Shown here: piece after piece, positions 1 to 8,851 of the stretch
Position numbering within the stretch: position 1 is the first letter of the stretch
Layout of the letters: every line of letters starts with the position of its first letter
From: Collinsella tanakaei
GTDB lineage: Bacteria; Actinomycetota; Coriobacteriia; Coriobacteriales; Coriobacteriaceae
Assembly: GCF_021531055.1 (NCBI RefSeq)
Contig: NZ_JADYTL010000001.1
Location: forward strand, 62,001 to 126,000
Reading direction: 5' to 3'
Length of the DNA: 64,000 nt
Translations under genes and position numbers: made by a program
The notes under the pieces: generated by a model
Seen by the model: only the letters and a program-made list of their open reading frames with translations
What the model was told of the DNA's origin: nothing
Database searches by the model: none

Positions 1-2
1 TC

Positions 3-308
3 GAGGCGGCGATGTCGCTCGGCATGCGTCGGGGCCGCATCATGTTCAAGATCGTGCTGCCGCAGGCGATCCGGTTCGTGATCCCCTCGCTCATCTCACA
101 GCTCGTCGTGGTGGTCAAGGACACGACCGTCGCCTACGTGGTGAGCTATCCCGACCTCATGCAAAACGCCCGCGTGCTCATCACGAACTACGACGCCCTC
201 GTGTCGATGTACTTCACGATCGCGATCGTCTACATCCTGCTCAACTACGCCATCAACAAGCTGTCCGCCGTCGTCGCCGAGCGTATGGGCGTCAAGATCA
301 TCCGCTAG
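3..308 (+). CDS. Polar amino-acid ABC transporter permease, C-terminal fragment
   Basis: The frame is open to the left edge of the window, so the gene begins upstream and only about 101 residues are seen. The visible part opens with the EAA loop (EAAMSLGM, then I-LPQAI), the signature by which HisM/GlnP-type permeases contact their ATPase. It is followed by membrane segments and a basic C-terminus. It would form the inner-membrane channel of an amino-acid importer. The matching ATPase gene starts 25 bases downstream, which supports one operon. The substrate cannot be read from this fragment. Confidence 0.88.
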   Translation, partial: EAAMSLGMRRGRIMFKIVLPQAIRFVIPSLISQLVVVVKDTTVAYVVSYPDLMQNARVLITNYDALVSMYFTIAIVYILLNYAINKLSAVVAERMGVKIIR

Positions 309-333
309 GCCGGCCAACAGAACGGAAGGTACC

Positions 334-1092
334 ATGTCTTTGGATCACACCGACGAGATGCCCGTCATCGAGCTTCGCCACGTCGACAAGCATTACGGCG
401 ACCTGCACGTCCTGCGCGACATCAACCTCAAGGTCTCGCGCGGCGAGGTGCTCGTGGTCATCGGCCCTTCGGGGTCGGGCAAGTCCACCATGTGCCGGAC
501 CATCAACCGGCTCGAGACCATCGATTCGGGCGAGGTGCTCATCGAGGGCAAGCCGCTTCCGCGCGAGGGGCGCGAGCTTGCCGCCATGCGCGCCGAGCTC
601 GGCATGGTGTTCCAGAGCTTCAACCTGTTCGCGCACAAGACGATTCTGGAGAACGTCACCCTCGGCCCGATCGACGTGCTCGGCATGAAGCGCGAGGAGG
701 CGGAGCGTCGCGCCATGGAGCTGCTCGCGCGCGTCGGTGTCGCCGAGCAGGCCGACAAGGTCCCCGCGCAGCTTTCCGGCGGCCAGCAACAGCGCGTGGC
801 CATCGCGCGGTCGCTCGCGATGAACCCCAAGGCGATGATGTTCGACGAGCCCACGAGCGCGCTCGATCCCGAGATGATCAACGAGGTGCTCGATGTCATG
901 GTCGAGCTCGCCCGCGGAGGCATGACGATGGTCGTCATCACGCACGAGATGAATTTCGCCCGTCGCGTGGCCGACCGCGTCGTGTTCATGGCGGATGGCC
1001 AGATCGTCGAGGAGGGCTCGCCCGACGAGTTCTTCGATCATCCCAAGACGCAGCGCGCCCGCGACTTCCTCGATTCCATCAAGGGTCACTGA
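334..1092 (+). CDS. Polar amino-acid ABC transporter ATP-binding protein (GlnQ/HisP type)
   Basis: This 252-residue ATPase would power the permease encoded just upstream. It has Walker A (GPSGSGKST, residues 44-52), the Q-loop Gln94, the signature LSGGQ (147-151), Walker B MMFDEP (168-173) and the switch histidine His204. The THEMNFA sequence around the switch histidine is typical of the polar amino-acid (PAAT) subfamily. Length is normal for GlnQ. A binding-protein gene is not in the window and presumably lies upstream. Substrate specificity is not decidable from the ATPase. Confidence 0.92.
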   Translation: MSLDHTDEMPVIELRHVDKHYGDLHVLRDINLKVSRGEVLVVIGPSGSGKSTMCRTINRLETIDSGEVLIEGKPLPREGRELAAMRAELGMVFQSFNLFAHKTILENVTLGPIDVLGMKREEAERRAMELLARVGVAEQADKVPAQLSGGQQQRVAIARSLAMNPKAMMFDEPTSALDPEMINEVLDVMVELARGGMTMVVITHEMNFARRVADRVVFMADGQIVEEGSPDEFFDHPKTQRARDFLDSIKGH

Positions 1093-1151
1093 GGGGCGAC
1101 GCGCACGTCGCGATACGCGGTATTCGCACGACGATGAGGAGTTTGAACAGT

Positions 1152-1940
1152 ATGGACGGAATCGACGTCACACCCACGGATACGGCAGCGGGCGCCCGCC
1201 CGCTCATTTTGGTGTCGCCGCGCTTGGAGCATTGCCAGCCCTGCCTCAAGATGCCCGAGGCGCTCGCGCCGGAGGAAACCGCGGCGACCGTCTTCCTCGA
1301 CGCGATACTTGCCGCCGGCGGCCTGCCGCTCGTCATGCCGCTCACCGAAGACGACGAGGTGCTCGCCTCGATGGTCGCCATGGCCGACGGCATCGCGCTG
1401 CCGGGCGGACAGGACGTGGACCCCGCGCTGTGGGGCGATGCCGAGCCGTACGATCCCGCGCTGCTGTGCCCTGAGCGCGACGCCTTCGAGGTGCGGCTCA
1501 TCAAGATGGCCCTGACGGCCCATAAGCCCCTGTTCGCCACCTGCCGTGGCGCCCAGGTGCTCAACGTCGCCCTCGGCGGCACCCTGTGCATGGACGTGCC
1601 GAGTTTCGAGCCGATCGACGGCATGGCGCTGTGGCGGCACCGCCCCATCCTGAGTGACCCCGCGCATCCCGTCGAGGTCCGTGCGGGTTCCCTGCTGGAG
1701 CGCGCCCTCGGCGGCTTCACGTCGATCCAGGCCAACTCGAGCCATCATTGCTGCGTGGATCGCCTGGGCGAGGGCGTGGAGCTCGTCGCGCGCGCGACCG
1801 ACGGCGTACCCGAGGCGATCGAGGTTCCCTCCGAGCGTTTTTGCCTCGGGGTCCAATGGCATCCCGAGTACACCTGGCGCACGATGCCGACCGATTTCAA
1901 TCTGTGGAAGGCGTTCGTCGCCGCCGCGGCCGGCCGCTGA
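1152..1940 (+). CDS. Class I glutamine amidotransferase-like hydrolase (gamma-glutamyl-GABA hydrolase, PuuD type)
   Basis: The protein has 262 residues with the peptidase C26 layout: an early PGGQDVDP segment, the nucleophile Cys131 in FATCRGAQ, and the catalytic His in QWHPE (His237). In the PuuD family such enzymes cleave gamma-glutamyl amides such as gamma-glutamyl-GABA. I chose the ATG at 1152 because AGGAG at 1137-1141 sits at good spacing; an in-frame ATG at 1134 would add six residues. It follows an amino-acid importer by about 60 bases, so a role in using an imported gamma-glutamyl compound is plausible, but that is inference. Confidence 0.85.
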   Translation: MDGIDVTPTDTAAGARPLILVSPRLEHCQPCLKMPEALAPEETAATVFLDAILAAGGLPLVMPLTEDDEVLASMVAMADGIALPGGQDVDPALWGDAEPYDPALLCPERDAFEVRLIKMALTAHKPLFATCRGAQVLNVALGGTLCMDVPSFEPIDGMALWRHRPILSDPAHPVEVRAGSLLERALGGFTSIQANSSHHCCVDRLGEGVELVARATDGVPEAIEVPSERFCLGVQWHPEYTWRTMPTDFNLWKAFVAAAAGR

Positions 1941-1943
1941 TCG

Positions 1944-3092
1944 CTATCCGCGATCGAGGGTGCCGAGATACGCATCGACCGAGCGGAACACGGCGACACC
2001 GGACCGTACGGCGTGGTCGATGAGCACACGGGCGGTGGCGTCCTCGTTTCCCCCGTCGATGCAACAGATGAGCGTTCCGCATGCGGATATGGTCCGGCAT
2101 GCCTGCGCGACCAGCTCCTCATCGATCGGCTCGTAGGCGTATTGCGCGATCACGGTGCCGGCAAGGTGCCGTGCGAGCACGCAGTCGATATCGTGCTCGT
2201 AGAGCACGCCGGTCGCGAAGGGGATCCCGGCGCGCTGGAGCGCGCGGAAGCACGGCGCCCCCGTACCCGCTCCTGCGAGGACGAATACGCGGGCGGCGCC
2301 GGTCGGTGCGGGAAGCTCGACGCTGCCGAAGGCGGGCTCGAACGATCCGGCATCGAGGCCGTAAAGGTCCTCGATCGCCTGGGCGGTCATGACCCGATCG
2401 GGCGTACCCTGGCGGATCACGTGGCCGTCGCGGATGCAGACGACGTGGTCGGCCGCCTTCTGGGCGAGCTCGATCTCGTGCAGCGACGCGACGATCGCCA
2501 TGTTCCGCTCCCGTGCATGGCGTCGCAGCAGCGCGAGCATCTCGATCTGCGCATGGATGTCCAGATACGATGTCGGCTCGTCGAGTAGCAGCAGACGCGG
2601 CATCTGCACGAGCGCGCGGGCGAGCAGGGTTCGCTGGCGCTGGCCGTCGCTCATATGCGCGAAATCGCGGTCGCGAATGTCCCAGATGCCCGCTTCGGTC
2701 AGCGCGGCGCGCACCGCCTCGCGGTCCTTCGCGTCGAGTATGCCCAGACTGCCGGTATAGGGATATCGTCCCGCCTCGACGATATCCTGGCAGGTCATGA
2801 GCTCGGTGCGGGGGCGTTCGGTGAACAGGCACGCGATCGTGCGCGCACGGGCGGTGCCGTCCACGTCGCGAAGCGCCTGCCCGAAGACCGAGATATCGCC
2901 TGCGAGCGGTGCCAGATGGCCGGCAAGCGTCTTGAGCAGGGTCGTCTTTCCCGAGCCGTTCGGGCCGATGAGCGCGACGACCTGGCCGGGGTGCACGGCG
3001 AGGTCGATACCGCGTATGAGCGGATGCGCGCCGTGTCCGACCGCCAGCCCGTGCGCGACGAGCGCGAGCATATCCGTATCGCGGGCGCTCAT
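1944..3092 (-). CDS. Iron-siderophore/cobalamin-type ABC transporter ATPase with an extra C-terminal domain
   Basis: Residues 1-250 form a FecE/BtuD-like ATPase: Walker A GPNGSGKT (43-50), signature MSDGQ (147-151, in place of LSGGQ), Walker B LLLLDEP (167-173) and switch His205. At 382 residues it is about 120 longer than ordinary FecE. The extra part (about 265-382) looks like a separate alpha/beta domain beginning with a glycine-rich strand (VFVLAGAGTG) and containing LYEHDID and ICCIDGG. It overlaps the permease gene by 4 bases and is third in a three-gene importer operon. The domain's function is unknown to me; sensing or regulation is only a guess. Confidence 0.88.
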   Translation of the reverse strand: MSARDTDMLALVAHGLAVGHGAHPLIRGIDLAVHPGQVVALIGPNGSGKTTLLKTLAGHLAPLAGDISVFGQALRDVDGTARARTIACLFTERPRTELMTCQDIVEAGRYPYTGSLGILDAKDREAVRAALTEAGIWDIRDRDFAHMSDGQRQRTLLARALVQMPRLLLLDEPTSYLDIHAQIEMLALLRRHARERNMAIVASLHEIELAQKAADHVVCIRDGHVIRQGTPDRVMTAQAIEDLYGLDAGSFEPAFGSVELPAPTGAARVFVLAGAGTGAPCFRALQRAGIPFATGVLYEHDIDCVLARHLAGTVIAQYAYEPIDEELVAQACRTISACGTLICCIDGGNEDATARVLIDHAVRSGVAVFRSVDAYLGTLDRG

Positions 3093-4120
3093 CTAAACGT
3101 CCTCGTACGCAGCATGAGCGCGATCACGATGGGCGCGCCGAACACGGCGGTCACGGCGCTGACCGACAGCTCGACGGGGGAGAACAGCATGCGCGCCACG
3201 AGGTCGCAGCCGCAGCAGAAGACCGCGCCCGTGAGAAAACACAGCGGCGTGACTGCGAGCGGGCGCGACGACCCGATGGCGATCTTGGCGATGTGCGGCG
3301 CGGCGATGCCCACGAACGAGATGGGGCCGGCGAACGCCACGACGCACGCCGACAGCAGGCTCGAGATAAGGACGATGAGCATGCGAAGGCCCATCACGTG
3401 CACGCCGAGGCTTTTCGCATACGTTTCGCCGAGCTGATAGGCGCCGAGGGGTTTGGACAGCGCGATCACGACGGCCGTCGCGGCGACGACGATAACGACC
3501 GCGGCGGCCACCTCGCTCCAGCGCGACCCGGAGAAGCTGCCCTGAGACCAGCTCTGCAGGTTGACGATGCTCTGGTCGTCGGCGAAGGCGATGAGGAAGT
3601 TCGTGACGGCCGAGCAGATGTAGCCCACCATCACGCCGGCGACGATGAGCATGCTCTGCGTCCTGACGCGCCGGGCGATCAGGAGCACGAGGCCCATCGT
3701 CGCCAGCGATCCGACAAGCGCGCCGGCGATCGACATCGCCGGCGTGAGGATCTGTCCGCTTCCGAGCACGGCGATCATGAGCACGGCGATCGCGCAGCGC
3801 GCTCCGGAGGAGATGCCGAGCACGAAGGGGTCGGCGATCGGGTTGGCGAAAAACGTCTGCAGCAGAAAGCCCGACAGCGACAAGCCCCCGCCGAGCACCA
3901 GGGACATGATGGCGCGCGGGAGGCGGATCTCCCAGATGATGCGGCTTGCCGTCGAGTCCGCAGGGCCGGCGAGCACGAGCCCCAGGCTTTCCGCCGGGGA
4001 TAGGTCGGCGCTTCCCGCGCAGAGGCTCGCCACGAACAGCGCGATCAGCGCGATGGCGAGCGCGATGTGCGCACCGGCGAGCCGCATGCGGCGTATGTCC
4101 GTGGAGCCGCGTGCGGTCAT
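3089..4120 (-). CDS. FecCD-family ABC transporter permease (iron chelate/cobalamin type)
   Basis: This 343-residue, very hydrophobic protein matches the BtuC/FecCD family in length and in its landmarks. These include the loop FVLGISSGARCAIAVL, a region equivalent to the GANPLA-type motif, and FVGIAAPHIAK near the C-terminus, where the ATPase docks. Two copies would form the membrane channel for an iron-chelate or corrinoid substrate. Its ends overlap both neighbours by 4 bases (ATGA-type), so the three genes are translationally coupled. Confidence 0.93.
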   Translation of the reverse strand: MTARGSTDIRRMRLAGAHIALAIALIALFVASLCAGSADLSPAESLGLVLAGPADSTASRIIWEIRLPRAIMSLVLGGGLSLSGFLLQTFFANPIADPFVLGISSGARCAIAVLMIAVLGSGQILTPAMSIAGALVGSLATMGLVLLIARRVRTQSMLIVAGVMVGYICSAVTNFLIAFADDQSIVNLQSWSQGSFSGSRWSEVAAAVVIVVAATAVVIALSKPLGAYQLGETYAKSLGVHVMGLRMLIVLISSLLSACVVAFAGPISFVGIAAPHIAKIAIGSSRPLAVTPLCFLTGAVFCCGCDLVARMLFSPVELSVSAVTAVFGAPIVIALMLRTRTFR

Positions 4121-5337
4121 GCGAGCTTCCAGAGGTAACCGTTTGCGGGCAGGGATTCCTCGAGCGCGGACCTGATATCCTCCAGGATCTCGTCGGTCGC
4201 GTTCATCGCCTGATACATGTTCTCGTCGCAGGCGTAGACCTCACCGGAGCGCACGGCGGCCATATCTGCAAGCAACGGGTTCTTATCCAGGATGTCGTCG
4301 ATGTCGGTCACCGCGGTGTCGACCGTCGTGTTGTAGATGATGACGTCGGCATCCTTGGCCGTCGCGTAGAACGTCTCGAGATCGATGACGGATTGGACCG
4401 ACGAGGAGCCGTCCTCCTCGTCGTCGGGGTCGAATGCGACGAAGGTGCCGCCCGCCATATCGATCATCTGCGAGAAATAGTCCGTCGAGCGGCGCGTGAC
4501 GGCGGCGCCGTCCTCGTTGATGTAGAAGAAGGCGACCGTTTTGCCGGTCGGCTCGAGCGAGGCGATTCCGCGCACCCGCTCGGCGATATCCCCATATGCC
4601 GCCTGTGCGGCATCCTCGCGATCGAACAGCACACCCATCAGCTTGATCCATTCGAGTCTTCCCAAAACCTCGGGTTCGCTACTCGATTGCTCGGTCAGCA
4701 CCGCCACGTCCAAGTCTTGCAGCTTGCGTTTGGCATCGGGTGCATGGTTGATCTTGGTGTTCTCGATGGCGAGCGTGCAACCCGCCTCGGCAATGAGCTC
4801 GAAGTCGGGGGAGCGGTACTTTCCGCCGTAGGCGATCTTGCCCGCGCGGATCTTCTCGGCAAGGCGCTCGTTGGGGGAGTCGTCGGCGGTGACCGAGCAG
4901 ACGGAAACCGAATCCAGCGCATCGATCTCGTCGAGCAGGCAGATCATGCCCGTCGAAACCAGGTAGACGCTCGTCAGGGGCCGCCTGATGAGCGCGATAT
5001 CCTCAGCCAGTCCGTCCGGTGCCGACCACGGCGCGTCGACGACGAGGAAGCGCTCGTCACCTGCGGTGCAGATCAGAACCTCGCCATCCTCGAGGCGATC
5101 GAGCGTGAAGTTGCGCGCCGCATCGAGCTCGATCGGCTGCGCCGCTCCAAGGTCGCATCCCAGGTCGGTGTTGCGGAAGGAGGCGGCACGGGCACCTTCG
5201 TCGGACGAGCCGTCCGCGCCCGCACGTTCGGGTGAGGAGGTCTCGCTGCAACCTGCAAGCCATGCGCCGGCGCATGCGGTGGATGCGGCGATCAGGGACA
5301 GCAGGTGGCGACGTTCGATCGGATGACGAAAAGGCAT
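4117..5337 (-). CDS. ABC transporter substrate-binding lipoprotein (periplasmic-binding-protein-2 type, iron/cobalamin class)
   Basis: The protein has 406 residues. A twin-basic start (RR), a hydrophobic stretch and the lipobox LAGC (Cys30) mark a membrane-anchored lipoprotein. The mature part carries the class III binding-protein pattern (LTSVYLVSTGMICLLDE, then the IAYGG and ELIAEAG region) expected of siderophore, heme or cobalamin binders. The start at 5337 is preceded by AGAAGG; the longer open frame upstream overlaps the divergent Nudix gene and is not credible. It is first in the minus-strand operon. The ligand cannot be read from sequence alone. Confidence 0.88.
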   Translation of the reverse strand: MPFRHPIERRHLLSLIAASTACAGAWLAGCSETSSPERAGADGSSDEGARAASFRNTDLGCDLGAAQPIELDAARNFTLDRLEDGEVLICTAGDERFLVVDAPWSAPDGLAEDIALIRRPLTSVYLVSTGMICLLDEIDALDSVSVCSVTADDSPNERLAEKIRAGKIAYGGKYRSPDFELIAEAGCTLAIENTKINHAPDAKRKLQDLDVAVLTEQSSSEPEVLGRLEWIKLMGVLFDREDAAQAAYGDIAERVRGIASLEPTGKTVAFFYINEDGAAVTRRSTDYFSQMIDMAGGTFVAFDPDDEEDGSSSVQSVIDLETFYATAKDADVIIYNTTVDTAVTDIDDILDKNPLLADMAAVRSGEVYACDENMYQAMNATDEILEDIRSALEESLPANGYLWKLA

Positions 5338-5362
5338 GGGGCCTTCTTTCGGACGGGATGGC

Positions 5363-5386
5363 TGCGACGAGCTTCGGCTCGTCGCA
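5363..5386. repeat. 10-bp perfect inverted repeat with a four-base loop in a divergent promoter region
   Basis: TGCGACGAGC (5363-5372) is mirrored by GCTCGTCGCA (5377-5386) around TTCG. It lies 26 bases from the binding-protein start and about 80 from the Nudix start, between two divergent genes. It could be an operator for the iron/cobalamin operon or a stable UUCG-type hairpin in a leader RNA. No U-run follows on the minus strand, so a simple terminator is unlikely. Confidence 0.5.
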
Positions 5387-5464
5387 AAAGGGTACCCATC
5401 ATGATAGCCCCATCCTTGCCCGTGGAGTAGGATGGAGCCTGTGGGAACGGCAAAGGAGGAGCGT

Positions 5465-6010
5465 ATGCCGACACCTGATTTCATCGTGCGTCTTCGCGAG
5501 CATATCGGCCATGAGCTTCTATGGCTCGTCGGGGTGACGGCTTTCATCGAGGACGACCGCGGCCGTATCCTGCTCGGTCGGCGCACCGACACCGGGTGCT
5601 GGGCCCTCATCTCGGGCATCAACGAGCCGGGCGAGGAACCCGCCGACACCATCGTGCGCGAGGCGCTCGAGGAAGCCGGCGTCCGCATCGTGCCCACCGC
5701 GCTGGTGGACGTCCATGCCGATAATCGCATCCTCACCTACGATAACGGCGACCGGGTGCAGTATCTGGAGCTGCTCTACCTCGCAAAACTCGTCGGGGAT
5801 GCGGACGACGCGCACGTCGGCGACGAGGAGAGCACCGACGTCGGCTGGTTTGAGCCCGACGACCTGCCCCATCCGCTCGCGCGGAGCACGCGAGAGCGCA
5901 TCGGTATCGTCAAGCGCTATCGCGACCGGGTGCGCCAAGGCGACCGCAGCGCCCTGTTCCGCGTGACCGCCCGGGAAGGCGCGACGTCCGATAAGGAGGC
6001 ACGGGCATGA
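5465..6010 (+). CDS. Nudix hydrolase
   Basis: This 181-residue protein has a perfect Nudix box spanning residues 51-73: Gly, five residues, Glu, seven residues, then REALEEAGV. Such enzymes hydrolyse nucleoside diphosphates linked to another moiety; the box gives no substrate. The region before it (LLGRRTDTGCWALISG) is typical of MutT-like or ADP-ribose-like members. I chose the ATG at 5465 because AAAGGAGGAG lies just ahead; an upstream in-frame ATG at 5432 has no ribosome site. Its stop overlaps the next gene by 4 bases (ATGA), coupling it to an NADH pyrophosphatase. Confidence 0.88.
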   Translation: MPTPDFIVRLREHIGHELLWLVGVTAFIEDDRGRILLGRRTDTGCWALISGINEPGEEPADTIVREALEEAGVRIVPTALVDVHADNRILTYDNGDRVQYLELLYLAKLVGDADDAHVGDEESTDVGWFEPDDLPHPLARSTRERIGIVKRYRDRVRQGDRSALFRVTAREGATSDKEARA

Positions 6011-7104
6011 GCGATGCGATGCGGCACGTGGAGCCGTTGCGCGATCTTCCGCTGGCGCAAAGCGAGATCGACTTCGATGTGGCGTCGAGGACCGACGAGG
6101 GCCTCATCGACCGTCTGCTCGATGACGAGGCGACCAAGGTCCTGCTCGTGCGCGAGGGCTCGGTTGCGGTGCGCGGTGCGGCATCGACCGCCGCGGCAGC
6201 GGCGCTCTCGTGCGCCGATGATCCGGCGGCGCCCCGTCCCGATGCGGGTGCTCCCGCAGGCGAGCTCGACTTGGCGCTGATCTCCGCCGCCGACGTCCGC
6301 CGTGACGCGCGACGTCCCGGTGCGCTCGTCGTATACCTTGGATGCGAGCATGGCGATACTGCCGACATCCCGTATCTCGCACTCGATATCACGCGTATCC
6401 GTTCCGATAGCGAACTGGGACGTGCCGGCGCCGATCACGAGCCCGATGGGGCGGATGCCGTCTTCGGCGACGGGGAGCCGGCTTGGTTCGACTGGCTCGA
6501 GCTGCGCTCCTTTGCGCCCTGCGCCTCCGCGCGCGACGCCGGGCTCGCCACGAGCGCGATCGCCATCACCACGTGGCAGCGCAGCCAGCGCTTTTGCCCG
6601 TACTGCGGCTCGCCGGTGGTGCCGATCTGGTCGGGCTGGGCGCAGACCTGCTCGAATCCCGACGACGCCGGGCGGCTGCTCTTCCCACGCATAGAGCCGG
6701 CGGTCATCACCGCGATCGTGGATGATGACGACCGCCTGTTGCTTCAGCACAACCGCGCATGGCGGCCCCGGTTCCATTCGGTGTCGGCGGGATTCGTCGA
6801 GGCGGGGGAGAGCCTGGAGCATGCCGTGCGTCGCGAGGCGAAGGAGGAGGTCGGTATCGAGGTGGACGATGTCCGCTACCTCGGGTCTCAGCCATGGCCG
6901 TTTCCCGCCTCGATCATGCTCGCGTTTCGGGCGCACGCCTGCGACACCGACATCCGCGTCGACGAGGATGAGGTCGGCTCAGCACGTTGGTTCACGCGCG
7001 AGGAACTGATCCGTGCCGTGGCGACCGGCGAGATCGAATCGCCGGGACGCGCGTCGATCGCCCGCCACATGATCGAGCAATGGGTGGGCAAGCGCTTGCC
7101 TTGA
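6007..7104 (+). CDS. nudC: NADH pyrophosphatase / NAD-capped RNA hydrolase (NudC family)
   Basis: The protein has 365 residues. The C-terminal half shows the NudC arrangement: a zinc-ribbon region (CPYC at 197-200), a Nudix box from Gly262, and the family-specific SQPWPFP motif (294-300). NudC hydrolyses NAD(H) and removes NAD caps from RNA. The zinc ribbon is incomplete: the second pair reads CSNP (Cys215) instead of Cys-x-x-Cys, so only three of the four ligands are present here. The N-terminal 190 residues are variable, as is usual in the family. It is translationally coupled to the upstream Nudix gene. Confidence 0.88.
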   Translation: MSDAMRHVEPLRDLPLAQSEIDFDVASRTDEGLIDRLLDDEATKVLLVREGSVAVRGAASTAAAAALSCADDPAAPRPDAGAPAGELDLALISAADVRRDARRPGALVVYLGCEHGDTADIPYLALDITRIRSDSELGRAGADHEPDGADAVFGDGEPAWFDWLELRSFAPCASARDAGLATSAIAITTWQRSQRFCPYCGSPVVPIWSGWAQTCSNPDDAGRLLFPRIEPAVITAIVDDDDRLLLQHNRAWRPRFHSVSAGFVEAGESLEHAVRREAKEEVGIEVDDVRYLGSQPWPFPASIMLAFRAHACDTDIRVDEDEVGSARWFTREELIRAVATGEIESPGRASIARHMIEQWVGKRLP

Positions 7105-7207
7105 TCATCGGCTCGAATGCTTACACGATCCTGACGCATCCATGACCGTGTGTTGCCCCGGACGCGGTAAGAACAAGATGTACGACGTCTTGGGAGAGGT
7201 GGCGACC

Positions 7208-7459
7208 ATGGTTGACTGGCATGAGATCATCGGCGATCGCGAAAGCGAGTTCACCGGCAAGAAGGGCGAGCTGCTGCGCTACGGAGGCGTCACATTCGTG
7301 CTGCTGGTCATCGTGCAGCTCGTGAAGGCGCTGCTTTCGGTCATCGGGTACGCGTCGGATACGCTTGATGTGGCGTTCGTGGCGATATCGCTCGCCATGT
7401 TCGCCGTGTATCCGCTCTACCGGAAGGTCAGGCCCGCCCAAGTGGGCGATGCGGCCTAG
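7208..7459 (+). CDS. Small two-helix membrane protein of unknown function
   Basis: This 83-residue protein begins MVDWHEIIG. It has a charged N-terminus and two hydrophobic segments (about residues 30-47 and 53-72) followed by a basic tail. I chose the ATG at 7208 because GAGAGG lies 8 bases ahead; in-frame starts at 7142 and 7178 would add 22 or 10 residues with no better ribosome site. I do not recognise a family. Its stop codon shares bases with the stop of the convergent HAD gene. Confidence 0.6.
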   Translation: MVDWHEIIGDRESEFTGKKGELLRYGGVTFVLLVIVQLVKALLSVIGYASDTLDVAFVAISLAMFAVYPLYRKVRPAQVGDAA

Positions 7460-8061
7460 CCGAAAATGGCACGTTCGAGGGCGTGCGCGTCGCCCGTGAA
7501 GTGGAACGCCGCCATGCCTGCGACCCTCGCGCCCGCGCAGTTGTCCGCATTGTCGTCCACGAACAGGCAGCTGGCCGGCTCAAGGCCGTAGCGCGCGCAG
7601 AGCAGCCGGTAGATGGCCGGGTCGGGTTTCATGATCCGCTCGTATCCCGAGACGATCCGACCGTCCATGAGGGGGTAGACCGGGCATCCCGCGAGCTGGA
7701 GGTCGATGCGCGTCGAGGCGTTCGAGAGCAGATAGAGGCCATATCCCTGTCGTTTGAGTCGAACGACGAGGTCGCACACCTCGCCGAGCGGCTCGGATCG
7801 CTCGGGCCAGCCTTCCAGGCAGGCGTGCAGGTTCGGGTGGAGCCGTTCGGGCAGGTGCGCCTCGGCGATGCGGCGCATCGTCTCGTGGTCGATGGCGCCG
7901 GCATCGAGCAGGGCCCACTCCGCGCGCCCGAACAGGGCACGGTACAGCAGCTCGGCATCCCGGGGCGTATCGGTGAAGCAGCGCGAGAAGGCGGGGCCGT
8001 CGAACGTCATGAGGACGTTACCCATGTCGAACACGATGTTCTCGAGTCGCGTGGCGCTCAT
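7456..8061 (-). CDS. HAD-superfamily hydrolase (YihX-like phosphatase)
   Basis: This 201-residue protein has the HAD motifs in order: the nucleophile Asp12 in FDMGNVL, LSNAS (motif II), the motif III lysine in MKPDPAIY, and VDDNADN (motif IV). The DMGN form, with Asn in place of the second Asp, is common in the YihX/HAD-IA group that dephosphorylates sugar phosphates. The substrate is not predictable here. Its start is 16 bases from the end of the thioesterase gene, so the two may be co-transcribed. Confidence 0.88.
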   Translation of the reverse strand: MSATRLENIVFDMGNVLMTFDGPAFSRCFTDTPRDAELLYRALFGRAEWALLDAGAIDHETMRRIAEAHLPERLHPNLHACLEGWPERSEPLGEVCDLVVRLKRQGYGLYLLSNASTRIDLQLAGCPVYPLMDGRIVSGYERIMKPDPAIYRLLCARYGLEPASCLFVDDNADNCAGARVAGMAAFHFTGDAHALERAIFG

Positions 8062-8076
8062 GCGGGGCGGCCTTTC

Positions 8077-8817
8077 TCAGCGGAATTCGATCACGGCATA
8101 GGGGCTGCCCGTCTCATCGGCGAGCTCCACGACCGTGTTTCCATCGAGGTTGCCCACGGCGGGGTACAGGGCGTCGCCCAGCACCGCCGCTCGGCGGTAG
8201 TCCACCCGCACCCGGCTCGGCAGCACCTCGCGGGGGAGCTGGTCGAGCGCGATTTGGATGTACTGGCAGTTGTTGACGTGCTCGTTGGTGTCGATGAGGC
8301 CGCGACCGACGACGAGGGGCTCTCGTTGTTCGAGCGCATCGGGGAGGTCGATCCGATGGCCCTCGTGCGGCATGGCGAGCGGCTCATGCGAGCCGTAGGG
8401 GGTGACATGGCGCTCGTCGGGTTTGGCGAGTCGGCCGTTCGTAAGGTCGAGGAACGCCCATATGGAATCCGCTCGCGCGATCAGCGAACCGTCGGCTCCC
8501 TTGAGATAGAAGTTCCGTCGCCCGGTCACGCCCTTGAACGATGTCGCGAACGTGCCGACCACGACGTGCTCGCACAGGGCGGGATAGCGATCGATGACGA
8601 TCTGCCAATGGGTGAGGAACCAGGCCCGTTGCTCGTGTTTGAGCCATTCCATCCCGACGCCGAGCGCCTCCGATTGGAACGTGCTGCAATCCTGGAAGGC
8701 GTTGACGAGCGCGGGCAGCGTCATGAGGCCGCGATGACCCACCTCGCTGTAGCGGACGTGCCAGGAATATTCGAATGAGTTGTCATCGCGTATGGGCGAC
8801 GAGGTGTCCTGATCCAT
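8077..8817 (-). CDS. Acyl-ACP thioesterase
   Basis: The protein has 246 residues in a tandem hot-dog arrangement matching bacterial acyl-ACP thioesterases (FatA/FatB-related). The N-terminal domain has the YSEVGHRG opening and the WFLTHW segment. The second domain carries the catalytic cluster DTNEHVNNCQY (Asp176, Asn178, His180). It releases free fatty acids from acyl carrier protein in the cytoplasm. This fits the lipid genes elsewhere in the window (acpP, plsX and the FakA-like kinase). The ribosome site is weak (AGAAAG), so the start is less certain. Confidence 0.88.
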   Translation of the reverse strand: MDQDTSSPIRDDNSFEYSWHVRYSEVGHRGLMTLPALVNAFQDCSTFQSEALGVGMEWLKHEQRAWFLTHWQIVIDRYPALCEHVVVGTFATSFKGVTGRRNFYLKGADGSLIARADSIWAFLDLTNGRLAKPDERHVTPYGSHEPLAMPHEGHRIDLPDALEQREPLVVGRGLIDTNEHVNNCQYIQIALDQLPREVLPSRVRVDYRRAAVLGDALYPAVGNLDGNTVVELADETGSPYAVIEFR

Positions 8818-8851
8818 GGGTCGACGCTTTCTGCCACGGGCGGCATCGGAG

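Noticed and set aside
492-1151. Upstream extension of the amidotransferase frame inside the ABC ATPase gene
   Set aside because: It is an off-frame reading of the ATPase gene; the real start follows AGGAG at 1152.
5337-5736. Longer start for the substrate-binding lipoprotein
   Set aside because: It would add about 130 residues lying antisense to the Nudix gene and place the signal peptide internally; the start at 5337 gives a proper lipobox and ribosome site.
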